Positions 11,186 through 22,149 of a stretch of DNA of 64,000 nucleotides are shown here, in pieces; position 1 is the first letter of the stretch; every line of letters begins with the position of its first letter. The DNA is from Melastoma dodecandrum (lineage: Eukaryota > Streptophyta > Magnoliopsida > Myrtales > Melastomataceae): assembly GCA_029817715.1 (NCBI GenBank), contig JARUPY010000146.1, forward strand, positions 62,001 through 126,000. The letters are read 5' to 3'. Both the position numbers and the translations under genes were made by a program. The notes beneath the pieces were generated by a model, which worked only from the letters and a program-made list of their open reading frames with translations, did not search any database and had not been told where the DNA came from.

Positions 11186-11967
11186 GTAAGCTCTTTCGGT
11201 CCGGTTCCCTTTTCGAAAGCTCCAGAACTCTTTCGCCCGCCGGCTCCCTCTTCCTGGTTCTTGATCGCTCCTCTGTTTGGGTTAGATAGCGCGGTCCCTG
11301 ACTTCATCGTGTTCATTTTCTGTGGGAACTTGTTGCGTTTAGATCTGTGCGGTGATTCGTCGATGATGCGATTGTTGGTTGCTTTCTCCGGTTTTGTTGG
11401 AACTGCGTGATCGGGGTCTGCTTTTCTACGGATCAGCGGGTGGTTTAGGTGCTCCTGGAGGTGGCCAGATGTTGGGGTTGGCCGAGTGTGGGGAGGAATG
11501 CGGTTGGCTTCGGTTTTAGTTTAGTGCCTCCTTTGTGTATGATGGGTTGATAGGGCGTCGGAAAAGTTCGTTCATTTGATGGCCTGATATTGCGGATGCT
11601 AGTATGGCTTGGGATTTCTCTGTCGCGTGCCTAGGAGGTGTAGCCCATGCAGTTGTGCCGAGTAGGTTGGATGACTTTCGTCAGGCACGTGACATGGCTA
11701 TGATTGATTCTGCACGTGTTGTGCATCCTCTTTTCAATTGACAGCAGCGTTCGCTGCGAAACTTTGTGGATAAATTTTCTTTTTAGTGCTAGCAAGAGTC
11801 ATTCCAGTTGTCTGTCCACAGGTCGAACTGCAGCGTTCTTCTTTTCTCTGTTGTTAAATTATATTGGTGGTCCTATTGTAGCATGCTGCTGATTTTGTGG
11901 TTTCATGACATATGGGCAGGAGACCTTTTGATCATTGCCTCCCTGGCCTGACTGAACATATCTACAG
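11186..11967 (+). other. Putative 5' UTR intron of the Hsp70 gene
   Basis: A good donor (AAC|GTAAGC at 11186) and an acceptor (TATCTACAG, ending 11967) flank ~780 bp of T-rich, stop-filled sequence. The acceptor sits 6 nt before the start codon. A long leader intron is common in plant chaperone genes. Confidence 0.6.
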
Positions 11968-11973
11968 AAGAAA

Positions 11974-14900
11974 ATGAGTGTTGTGGGATTTGATTTGGGA
12001 AATGAGAGTTGCATTGTAGCTGTTGCTAGGCAGAGAGGAATCGATGTCGTCCTCAATGATGAGTCGAAGAGAGAAACTCCTGCTATTGTTTGTTTTGGAG
12101 AGAAGCAAAGATTTATTGGTGCAGCAGGTGCTGCTTCGACCATGATGAACCCGAAGAATTCTATTTCTCAGATGAAGCGATTGATTGGCCGCAAGTTTTC
12201 CGACCCTGAACTGCAGAGAGATCTTAAGTCTCTGCCTTTTCAGGTTACTGAAGGTCCAGATGGATTCCCGCTGATTCATGTTCGATATTTGGGAGAGCCC
12301 AAGGTGTTCACACCAACCCAAGTTCTGGGTATGATGCTATCAAATCTAAAGGAGATAGCAGAGAAGAACCTGAATGCTGCTGTTGTGGATTGCTGCATTG
12401 GGATTCCGGCATATTTCACAGATCTCCAAAGGAGGGCTGTCCTTGATGCGGCTACTATCGCAGGGCTCCACCCCCTACAGTTGATTCACGAGATGACTGC
12501 AACGGCCCTTGCCTATGGTATTTACAAGACTGATCTACCAGAGAATGATCAGCTGAATGCTGCATTTGTTGACATTGGCCATTCTAGCATGCAGGTCTGC
12601 ATTGCAGGCTTTAAGAAGGGGCAATTGAAGGTATTGGCCCATACATATGATCGAAATCTGGGTGGAAGAGATTTTGATGAGGTATTGTTCCAGCGTTTTG
12701 CGGCTAAGTTCAAGGAGCAATACAAGATCGATGTATATGAGAATGCCCGAGCTTCGTTAAGGCTTAGGGCTGCGTGTGAAAAGCTGAAGAAAGTCCTCAG
12801 TGCAAACCCAGAGGCCCCGCTAAACATAGAGTGCTTGATGGATGACAAGGATGTGAAGGGATCCATTAAGAGAGATGAATTTGAACAGATCAGTGCATCG
12901 ATTTTGGAGCGGGTGAAGAAACCCCTGGAGAAAGCACTTGCTGAAACTGGTCTTGCTGTGGAAAATATACATACAGTCGAGGTGGTCGGTTCTGGTTCTC
13001 GGGTGCCCGCTGTTGTGAAAATACTGTCCGAGTTTTTTGGGAAAGAACCCCGGCGCACCATGAATGCTAGTGAGTGTGTAGCGAGGGGATGTGCACTAGA
13101 ATGCGCCATCCTGAGTCCTAATTTCAAAGTCCGTGAGTTCCAGGTACAGTACTGATCAGTTGTTGCATTGCCATGTCCTACTTTGTTGACCTTGTTCTTG
13201 CCCAATGGTTTTGAATTTTCATGTGTTTAAGGTGATATACTTTTTGTTTTAACATGTTTTTTGTTAGCTTCGTAAGTTGAAATTGGTGGCATAATTTCTT
13301 GTTTAGTAGCATGACCATGGTTGTATCGTCTCGCTTCATAGTTTGTCAATAAACCTCTCCTTTTGTTGATGTAGGTCAATGAGAGTTTTCCACTTTCGGT
13401 ATCTATGTCATGGAAAGGCACTGTACCAGGAGCTGAGAATGGAGTAGAGGAAAACCAACAAAGTACTCTTGTCTTTTCTAAAGGAAACCCCATACCAAGT
13501 GTGAAAGCTTTGACATTTTACAGATCTGGAACATTCCATGTCGATGTCCAATATGCAGATTCTACTGACTTACCAGCGTCTGCTAAAATCAGTACATATA
13601 CAGTAAGAGTATTTTTCATTTAAATGTGATTCGGTTGTATCTCTTGGCTCACCGCTTCTTTTAATAGGTGTCTGGGCCTGCTAATTAGTCACACTCGAAG
13701 TAGTCAAAGTCAAACTGATAAATTGATCTAAAATTTCTGCAGATTGGTCCCTTCCAATGTAAGGCTGAGAGAGCTAAAATAAAAGTGAAAGCTCGACTGA
13801 ACTTGCATGGAATTGTGTCAGTAGAATCAGCTATAGTAAGTTATTGTCATTTGTCCCTTCACCAGGCATCGTGATTTCCTCTACTATTCTTCATGTTAAA
13901 TTGACTTTCTTGCTGTCGACCCAGCAGTTAGAAGAAGAGGAAATTGAAGTACCTGTCATTAAAGAAAACACAAGTAAGATGGAAACGGATTCTGGAGCCG
14001 TTCCATTTTCCGGTGATGACGATGCGAGTATGCAAGATGCCAAGGGAACAGCCAATGCAGGAGCCGATACTTCAAATGATGAAAATGGCGTTCCTGATTC
14101 AGTGGACAAACCGGTGCAAGTGGAAACAGAGACAAAGGTATGTTGAGTTTGCGAGCTATAGTTTCTGTATGATGTTAGATATGTACTTTTTAACTTTTTT
14201 TACCTCTTTTTTCCCTTCTTGACCTACCAAAGAATATAAACATCTCCTGACTGTAGTTGCAAGGCAGGTATTAGCTTTGTCCAATTTGTGATTTAACGAG
14301 GACGATGTCCAGGGTTCCTTACATGGTCTTGTTTGCATCCAGTGAGCCTTTTTCTTGTTTTCAAAGAGTTTAATTCAGTTTACTGAGTCTCTGAAAGGCC
14401 ATTGGCTTTTGGGTTTTAGGCTGAGGCACCAAAGAAGAAGGTGACAAAGACCAATGTGCCCGTGGCTGAACTTATTTACGGAGGCTTATCTAAAGGAGAC
14501 CTACAAGCAGCTGTTGAAAAAGAGTTTGAGATGGCCTTGCAGGATCGTGTGATGGAAGAAACAAAGGACAAGAAGAATGCTGTTGAAGCTTACGTTTATG
14601 AAATGAGAAACAAGGTAAAAGGGGTTTGACCCTCCTCTTCCTTTTGTTGTCCTTTGAATTTCTTCTGATAAGGGAAATATATAGGCTGTTGCGTTTATCT
14701 GGTCAACTTCTATCTTGTCTTCCTTTACATCTCAGCTGACTATTGTGCCTCTTTCGTTTCTAAGCTCAATAACAAGTACCAGGAGTTTGTCACTGATTCA
14801 GAGAGGGAACAGTACACTGCAAGACTCCAGGAGGTTGAAGATTGGTTGTATGAGGATGGTGAAGATGAAACCAAAGGAGCTTATGTTGCCAAACTTGAAG

Positions 14901-15674
14901 ACCTCAAGAAGGTAACATCCTTTGCTATTTAGAGTTTGCCTGTTTATTTTATCCTCTGCACGCAGAAAAGACCTTTCATGATTGGTGATGTGTCTACAGC
15001 AAGGCGACCCTATCGAAGAGCGCTATAAAGAATACACGGACAGAGGAGCAGTTACCGATCAGCTAATGTATTGCATCAACAGTTACAGAAATGCAGCCAT
15101 GTCCAATGATCCCAAGTTTGATCATATTGACGTGGCTGATAAGCAGCAGGTGGAGGATTTTGTTGCCTTTGTTAGGTCTCGCGTCTGCGAAATATATATA
15201 GGCCTTTTTCTTCTCAATTTTTGATCTTGCTGCAGGTCTTGAATGAATGCGTGGAGGCAGAGGCCTGGTTGAGAGAAAAGATGCAACAGCAGGAGTCCCT
15301 CCCCAAGACTGCCACTCCGGTGCTCTTCTCAGGCGACCTGAAAAAGAAGGTGGAGTCTATCGACAGGTAAACACATTGCTCTGTCTTTCTGCAAGATTTC
15401 TCTGGTTGTTCACGGCATTGGAGGCAGCTCATTAACATCACTTGCTGCGGACATCAGGGTCTGCCGGCCGATAATGACGAAACCCAAGCCCTCTAAGCCA
15501 GCCTCCCCTGAAGTTCCTCCACAGCCGGCTCCAGGTGAGCACCCTAATGATGGGGATGCCAAGATGTCCGATGCTATCAACACTAAGGATGAAATGGCTG
15601 ACGTCTCAGATGAGGTGACCCAAGCATCCACCGAGCCAATGGATACCGAGAAACCGGACGGGTCTACTAATTAA
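11974..15674 (+). CDS. Hsp70 family, Hsp110/SSE-type chaperone (Hsp70-14/15-like)
   Basis: Exons: 11974-13143, 13375-13602, 13743-13835, 13928-14137, 14420-14614, 14765-14911, 15000-15149, 15236-15366 and 15458-15674, giving 846 aa. That is longer than a canonical Hsp70 (~650 aa) and typical of the Hsp110 subgroup. These proteins act as nucleotide-exchange factors and holdases for cytosolic Hsp70. Exon 1 encodes the whole actin-fold ATPase domain: MSVVGFDLGNESC (phosphate loop 1), FIGAAGAAS, NLGGRDFDEVL (loop 2) and VEVVGSGSRVPAV. Exons 2-3 encode the beta substrate domain. An acidic insert in exon 4 (EEEEIEVPV and DDDASMQDAK), a helical lid (VEDWLYEDGEDETK) and an acidic Pro-rich tail (ending TEKPDGSTN) follow, as expected for Hsp110. 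There is no ER retention signal or EEVD end. All phases agree. Confidence 0.94.
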
Positions 15675-16413
15675 TCCGTGAGATGGCCGGATCATTTATC
15701 GGTACCTTATCTGGTGGCAATGATCTGCAAGAGCCATTTTAAAGTAAAAAACTTTAGTAGAACAATCAAACAATCACGGAATTTGTTCAAATTTACAGAG
15801 AAGCCTCTCTTAGTTTTGAAATAGTAGTAGGATATGTGAACAATGAATTATTGGATTGTGGTCATTAGACCAAACAAAGAAAGTTTTCTGCCTCTTCCCC
15901 TTGTAAAACCTTTTAAAATGGCTTGTTTGAATTATTTTGAGGTGGGGTGAATTAATTAGTGGGTCACAAGCGTTGACGTCAGATATAAATAAATGGGTTT
16001 TGATACGGTGTAATCGATTAGGTTTGAAAAAAAATATCGTAAATGCTATTTGAGTTTTAAAAATTATTCGTATGGTGTTTAAGTTGTTGTATAAACGGAA
16101 CTCATTGTTTCAAATTGTGATGTTGGGAAACTTAAATTTTTTTTGATAATGTGATATTTGAAATAGTGGTTATTTGAAAGAATATCGCGATTTAAAAAGT
16201 CTTTTAATAAAAATAATTTTCAAACAACCATTTTAGTCTAACATTAAAAAAATCTAAAAAAATTTTAACTCATTCAATTTTTTAAAAAATTACCATTGAT
16301 AACAATTACTTAGGTTAAAATATATAAACTCGTTTCAAACGGGGAAATTTATAAATTTTTTTATGATATAATAAAGTCAAATATTTTAAATTTTGAAATA
16401 ACGTAAATTGTTG
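15675..16413. other. AT-rich intergenic DNA left of the MULE
   Basis: Holds the Hsp70 3' UTR, then low-complexity A/T-rich sequence. No gene seen. Confidence 0.5.
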
Positions 16414-16422
16414 TTTAAAATA
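16414..16422 (+). repeat. 9-bp target site duplication, left copy
   Basis: TTTAAAATA immediately precedes the left terminal inverted repeat, and the same nine bases follow the right repeat at 21013-21021. Nine bases is the signature of Mutator-type insertion. The next base (A) is also shared. Confidence 0.75.
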
Positions 16423-16664
16423 AGTAAAATATACGATAATATCAAATACTATACCGAAACTTTCTGTTTTGTCACTTTCTTTTTTTGCTATACGATATTA
16501 TCAAAAACTATAGGGTTGTAATTTTTTTTAGCCATTCTCCGACGGAATCCGTCTAATGGCTGATGTGGCTTGACGGATTCCGTCCAGTCAGCTAATTTAT
16601 TACACGTAGTTGCCTTGAGGGTTAAATCCCCAAGTCCAGCAAGTCCCCATTCGCGAATCAACTC
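16423..16664 (+). repeat. MULE terminal inverted repeat, left
   Basis: Pairs with 20771-21012 on the opposite strand. Internally it contains a near-palindrome built from GACGGAATCCGTC (about 16541-16553) and a second TGACGGATTCCGTCCAG (16571-16587), which could be transposase or host-factor sites. It also probably supplies the promoter of the GRF gene. Confidence 0.9.
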
Positions 16665-16881
16665 CGAGAGAAATCCCAATTTGTAACCCTAAATAAACCC
16701 CATTCCATGTAGATCGCATCCCAGAATCCCTATTCCGTTTTCGAACCCTATCGTCCCAGGAAGAGAACGTCCGGAAATCATCCCGGGAAGAGAACATCCG
16801 AGGGCAGAAGCAACCAAATCAACGAGTGGTCAAAAGGGGGCTAGGGCGAAGGAGGTAAGCTCATTTTCCCATCAACTGAGA

Positions 16882-17417
16882 ATGGACGGAGAAGAGTGCA
16901 GCGAAACTTCAGTCCGATCTGGGCTATCGAGCTCGATTATTGGCGGGCGTGTTTGTCTCCACGGAAGGAGGGTGGTTTTGTACACCTCCTGGAGCAAAAG
17001 GAATCCAGGTCGTCGGTTCATGCGATGTTCTTCATGGAAGGTAGTATTGAAAGTCCTTTATTTTGCTGAATTGAATGTCTGACTGTTAATGGATGGTGTG
17101 TGTTCTATCAGGAGGATGACTGTGGCTATTTCGAATGGATGGATGAGGACTTTCCTGATCGGCCAAAAGAAGTCATCTTACGGCTCGTTGAATCGAAGAC
17201 TACGTTGGAGGACAATATAAAATTGCCGAAGGACAAGTTGGAATTTAAAGAAGAGCAAAGTAAGAAGGTGGAAGTGAAGATTGAGAAGCTGAAAGTTAAA
17301 ATCCATGAGCATCAAGATATTGAACTGAAGATGGCTAAGATAAAAGCTGAATTGTTTGCCTTGCGCACTGTCGTTGTAGTGTTGGGGTTTATACTGTGCT
17401 ATTGGATTTATGTGTAG
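16882..17417 (+). CDS. GRF-type zinc-finger protein with coiled coil and C-terminal membrane anchor
   Basis: Exons 16882-17040 and 17112-17417 splice in phase (TGG AAG|GAG GAT) into 154 aa. A GRF zinc finger spans about residues 24-66. Likely zinc ligands are C25, H27, C49 and C57, with the hallmark TSWSKRNPGRRFMRC and then CGYFEWMDED. A Lys/Glu-rich coiled coil covers about 75-130 (KVEVKIEKLKVKIHEHQ). The protein ends in a hydrophobic segment, VVVVLGFILCYWIYV, which could be a tail anchor. GRF fingers in TOP3A, NEIL3 and APE2 bind single-stranded DNA; short plant proteins of this build are uncharacterised. The gene begins ~220 bp inside the MULE and converges on the transposase, so it may be an accessory gene of the element or a captured host gene. 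No lesion is seen. Confidence 0.75.
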
Positions 17418-17743
17418 AATGAATTATGTTGGTTCAATGGGAATTTAGTTTACATTATGCGTGTCATGTTGGATTCAATGTAATTTAGTTTAGATCCAAT
17501 GTGATTGGAATTTCCCAGTGAACAACAAGTTCCCAGTAACCAAAAGGTCATGAGTTCATTCCAAGTTCATAACCAGTCTGTACAACATATAATAAGTTCA
17601 TAACAAGTTCCTGATCAGCATCCCTAACTACGTACATAATATCCGAATACATAAGAAAAGCATGCCCCTAGAGCATCTGCTCAAAATTGTGCCTGCTATA
17701 TCCATGTGCAAGTCATCATTTCCTCAGTTGTGCTACAGGCTCC

Positions 17744-20494
17744 TCAGGTCATAATAATTTCCTGATCAGGTGCTTTTACAGCCTCCTCAGCAGGCTGTGA
17801 TGTCTTGTTTCTACGTGCGCACGTCCTCTTGTTGTGACCTTGTTGCCCACACTGTCTGCATGTCACTTGTGTATGTATACCTGAAACAATGCAAGAAGCT
17901 GTTATTCAAATGGAATAATAATGCACTTATTGCAATGACAAACATTTCATACTTGATTCTTGAGATAGAGGAACCTCCTGCTGCTGCGAAGATCCTTCTC
18001 CCTTGCATGTCCTTTTGTTGTGTCCATACGCACCACAGGAGGAACACTTCATTTCAACTCCTCGTTTTGACATCTTTGACAACTGTGGCTGGGATGAAAC
18101 TTTAGGGTCTTCCTCCTTGCTTTTTTTCCTATTGTGCTTCTTTGGCCTTCCAGGAAGTTTTCTGTATGGCGGCGGCTTGATCGGAGGCAAATCATCTCGC
18201 GGCCAGAATTTAACGCCTTCAAGAGGCTCCAAGATGTGTCCATAGGCCTTCTTATACGACTCTATCTTGTAACAATCATCAACATAGTCCTCTACTTGCC
18301 TTTTCATGTAGTTTACACAAGCAATAACATGCAGGCAAGGAAAACAACATAGGTCCCAGAAGTTGCATGAACATGACCTTCTACCAAAATCGACCAGGTA
18401 CCTATCTTTGTCATAAGAAGCCAGGGATACCTCAAAGCGTTCAGCCAGTGAAGGTTGCACCACATACTGACCTGAATTGTCTTTAAGCGCTTCAATTTCC
18501 TTCCGGATGTTTGGCAGCAACGCATCATGGCTTTCACTGGCTATTCTCTTTTTCTGAACTTGACGTACCATCAACAAACGGCGAATTCTTTCCAGCATAT
18601 CAATGATAGGCAATCTTCGGGCAGCAATTATATAAGAATTAAAGGTCTCACACATGTTGTTCGTAACAGTTGAGCACTTACTTGATTTTCGGAAAAATGC
18701 CTTACAAAACTGTTGCGGGCCATGTTTCAAGAAATCATCCACAGCCTCAACTGATCCAGGCATCCCATCACGACCTTCTCTCATTTCCCTAAGAGCGTTT
18801 TCATAATCTTGCTCATTAGTGCTCTTGACAGCCTTGTAAAAATATGTTTTGAGGAACAAGCCCCTGTGTTTGACCTTCCAATGCTGGTATATGTGCCTCG
18901 CACAATTTCTATGCTCAGCATTTGGCGCCAGATTAGCAATAGCATTAAGCAAACCCTGTACAAATAGAAAACAACATTCTGTTAGTATTAGCTCAGCAAG
19001 CAAACCAGTTAATCAGCAAGCAAATCATACCTTCTGCTGGTCGCTTATGAATGTCTATCCGTCACCAAGACCAACCTCAAGCAATCTGAACAATATCTCC
19101 AGAAACCATGTCCATGAATCATTGTTCTCCCCTTCAACCACAGCCCATGCTAAGGGAAACATCCCTTCATTCCCATCACGCCCAACAGCACTTAACACAA
19201 TCCCACCACACTTATGCTTAACAAATGTTCCATCAAATCCAATAAAAGGTCTCCACCCTTTTATGTAACCAATCTGCAAAGCATCAAAGCAAACAAACAA
19301 CCTTTTGAACGTTGTGTACAAGCCAGTGGACAGAGTCAAGTCACAGACGAGTTCAAATGTAGACTGAGGATATTTCGGCTTCAAAGCATTAATGTAGGGT
19401 CGGATATCCCTATAATGATCATCTAGGCTGCCATTTTCTAATTTTTCTGTCAACCAACTTGCTTTGTATATTGTCATCAAGGGGATTTCTAGGCTATGCT
19501 TCTCCATTAATTCCTGTTGAATCTCACGGGCCTTCAAACCAGCCCTACGAATGCTCCCGTCCATTAAACAACTAGCAATCCACTTTCTTGTTGCTTGACG
19601 GTTACTCAAACTACGACAACATTTGTGCACGTTGTAAATATAACGAACCACAAAGTTGTTGTCCTTACCAATAAAAGACCCGTATAACCTCCAAGGACAA
19701 CCCTTAACACAAATGGCTTCCTGTCTATCTTTTGTGCTTCTTTTCCATCTAAGGTTAAAACCATTCGCAATTGCATACTGTTGGACAGCCCGATGCATCT
19801 GCATAGGTGTTTCAAAACATATCCCAGCTTTCCATTCTAGACTCTTGTGATCACAGTTTGGATTGTACACACTAAACTCTTGTTTCAATTTCTTTCTTCT
19901 TTCCCCTATTGTTAAACCATCATCCTCACCATCGGCAATATTTTCATCGCTATTATCATATTCAGACTCAACCTCTTCCACAGTCATGACAATTTCTTCC
20001 CTAAATTCAGACTCTTCTGTCTGACCAACCTCATCCTCCGCCTCATTACTTCTATCCCCTTCAACCTCTACATGCTCATCTCCTACCCCAGCTACTTCAC
20101 CCCTACATTCTGGTTCATCCTCAACCAATTCAGCCGGATCAACTTCATAACTAGATTCTGGCTCATTACCAGCAAAATCACCAATGCAACTTTCCTCGCC
20201 TTCCATATAAATATCTACTTCAGCACATCTACATTCAGAAATCATGTTCATCACGTCCTTATCGTCACGAATGTTGCTGGCCAATGACAAACTGGTTCCC
20301 GGATATACATACCACATTCTGTCAACCTTACTAAGCCCAGATTCTTTTCCAAAGGCAACTAATGTGAAGTATCCTAGAAGATCAGTGTCAACATCAGGTA
20401 CGTTTACTACCCTACCCCCATCATACGAGCCCATACCGTCTAAACACATGCTCCCCCCCAAATGCAGATTGAACGAAATGCGATTCGTCGTCAT
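17744..20494 (-). pseudogene. MuDR-type transposase, interrupted by one in-frame TAG
   Basis: Exons 20494-19031, 18955-17953 and 17880-17744 sum to 868 codons with correct phases. Order: N-terminal PB1-like region (MTTNRISFNLHLGGSMC...), acidic linker, MuDR DNA-binding region (FNLRWKRSTKDRQEAICVKG, CPWRLYGSF), MULE catalytic core (FIGFDGTFVKHKCGG with D near 421; ISDQQKG with D near 485; CARHIYQHW; NNMCETFNSY), SWIM zinc finger (CSCNFWDLCCFPCLHVIAC), and two CCHC knuckles: CSSCGAYGHNKRTC in exon 2 and CRQCGQQGHNKRTC in exon 3. Codon 480 (19057-19055) is TAG, four residues before ISDQQKG, where the family usually has Trp, so one TGG to TAG change explains it. It falls between catalytic residues; truncation would abolish activity unless read through. 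Everything downstream remains open. Confidence 0.88.
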
Positions 20495-20720
20495 ATCTGT
20501 TAGAAAGCGAACCCGATAACTTTTAACAGAACCTCTACAAACACTATAATGAGGTTATGGTTACGAGTCGCCATACCTTGTTGCCGAACCACCTCCTTCC
20601 CTTCTTCCACCTTTCTTTCTAGCTGTTCTGTGCAAGGCCTTCGCTACCACGCCGCCCTAGCCACCACGCCACCCTAGCTCCTCGTTGATTTGCGAAGTTG
20701 GGAAATCGGCCAGTCGATTT

Positions 20721-20734
20721 AGGGTTAGGGTTAG
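20721..20734 (-). promoter_or_regulatory. Telo-box-like motif upstream of the transposase
   Basis: AGGGTTAGGGTTAG on the plus strand (CTAACCCTAACCCT on the minus) lies ~230 bp upstream of the transposase ATG. AAACCCTAA-type boxes are common promoter motifs of plant genes expressed in dividing cells. Related CCCTAAATAAACCC occurs inside the left end at about 16686-16699, so both ends carry the motif. Confidence 0.4.
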
Positions 20735-20770
20735 AAATTTGGGATTTTTCTCAAGGTTTGGGAAGTCGGG

Positions 20771-21012
20771 CAGTTGATTCGCGAATGGGGACTTGCTGGA
20801 CTTGGGGATTTAACCCTCAAGGCAACTACGTGGAATAAATTAGCTGACTGGACGGAATCCGTCAAGCCACATCAGCCATTAGACGGATTCCGTCGGAGAA
20901 TGGCTAAAAAAAATTACAACCCTATAGTTTTTGATAATATCGTATAGCAAAAAAAGAAAGTGATAAAACAGAAAGTTTCGGTATAATATTTGATATTATC
21001 ATATATTTTGCC
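20771..21012 (-). repeat. MULE terminal inverted repeat, right
   Basis: Reverse complement of 16423-16664 with about six mismatches. Outer end reads GGCAAAATATATGATAATATC against AGTAAAATATACGATAATATC on the left. Confidence 0.9.
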
Positions 21013-21021
21013 TTTAAAATA
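21013..21021 (+). repeat. 9-bp target site duplication, right copy
   Basis: TTTAAAATA, identical to 16414-16422. Confidence 0.75.
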
Positions 21022-22140
21022 ACATCTTTAAGGAAGTCACTGATTTGAAACGTTTTCTAATAAAAATACGTTTCAAATAATAATTTTAGCCCAAAATAAA
21101 AGAAATTTAAAAAATTTTAAATTGCGACTTTATCAGTTTTATTCTGAATCATTGTTCCGATGTATAAATTTTAAATCTTTATTTAAAATAATAACTTAAA
21201 ATAATATTACTCTAAACGTATTTAGCATAAATTTTTTTCTCTACAAACAGCACCGTCCTCTAGGTGTTTGTTGCTACTTTTTTCGTAGACTGGTTTTTCT
21301 CGCATCACACGTGAAACGACGTCGTAATTGCTTAATAAGGAAGTGGATGAGGAGAAAGAATGATGGAAGGAAAGGGAAGGCAATAAGAGCGAGAGGAGAA
21401 TAATAAGAGTGATGGTGTTTGAGCGGCAACAACGAAGCGGCGAGCTACGTCTTCTCTAGAATTTCCGCTTTACTTCTTTAAGCTACGGAAATGGAGATGG
21501 AGGAGTAGGCGGAGAACTGGAGGAACTGAACCTCCGTTCTTCTCTCTGCTGATATGCCCGAGCAGCAACAAACCAGGTGCCATGAATGGGTGGCTGTTTT
21601 CTTTTAATTGCTGACGCTGGATTTGGAGTTGATTTGTTGCTTGAATCCGATTTTGGGCTTTCCTTTTTTGTCGTTTGTTGTTTTTGAGATGGTCATCTGG
21701 TGATGGGGGAAGATCGCGTGTCCTCTTTCCGTGGTTGCGTTGCTGGGAGTGTTGGTTTGTGCTTAGTGTTGATGCTTGACTTAGGGTAGACAGGAGGATG
21801 GATTTGTCTGATTAGTGTGATGTTGCGGGGCTGTGCGTCTGTGTCTTCCTATTACCTTGTTCTTCATATCCTACCTGGTTTGCGATCCTTTACATTTGTT
21901 TCCTGATGGTTTCGTGGTGGACGAGCCCGTTCGTTAGTTCTTGATACGATGTCGAGTAATCTGAACCTTTTTCTTCTGTTTTCAGTTGAGTTAACAGAAA
22001 ATGGGATATTTCCCGTCGAATACTTCACTGTTATTGAACAAATGATGGAAAAAAATTGCGAAAAAATGCAGTTAGGACAACGCTGCCATGAGTAGGGGCA
22101 AGGCTGCTCTCTGTGTTGTATCAATAACCTACCTGCCAAC
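21022..22140. other. Intergenic and remnant 5' region of an FLZ pseudogene
   Basis: AT-rich to about 21240, then sequence resembling a transcribed leader and intron (T-rich, GT/AG signals) leading to the FLZ-like remnant. No independent gene is seen. Confidence 0.35.
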
Positions 22141-22149
22141 AGAGTCTCC

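Larger units (their letters stand above)
16423..21012 (-). mobile_element. Complete Mutator-like element (MULE) with two convergent genes
   Basis: 4,590 bp. Terminal inverted repeats of ~242 bp (16423-16664 and 20771-21012) differ at only about six positions that I can see. They are flanked by the direct 9-bp duplication TTTAAAATA. Inside, a small GRF zinc-finger gene runs rightward from just inside the left repeat, and a MuDR-type transposase gene runs leftward from just inside the right repeat, so the two converge around 17,420-17,740. Conserved repeats, an exact target duplication and nearly open genes point to recent insertion. Confidence 0.9.

Noticed and set aside
12549..13205. Long open frame (218 codons) on the minus strand across the Hsp70 gene
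   Set aside because: It is the antisense shadow of the conserved ATPase exon; no domain, no splice partner.
16150..16280. Weak direct similarity of the MULE flanks (TTTTAATAAAAATAATTTTCAAAC against TTTCTAATAAAAATACGTTTCAAA near 21055)
   Set aside because: Very AT-rich and imperfect; more likely composition than an older flanking duplication.
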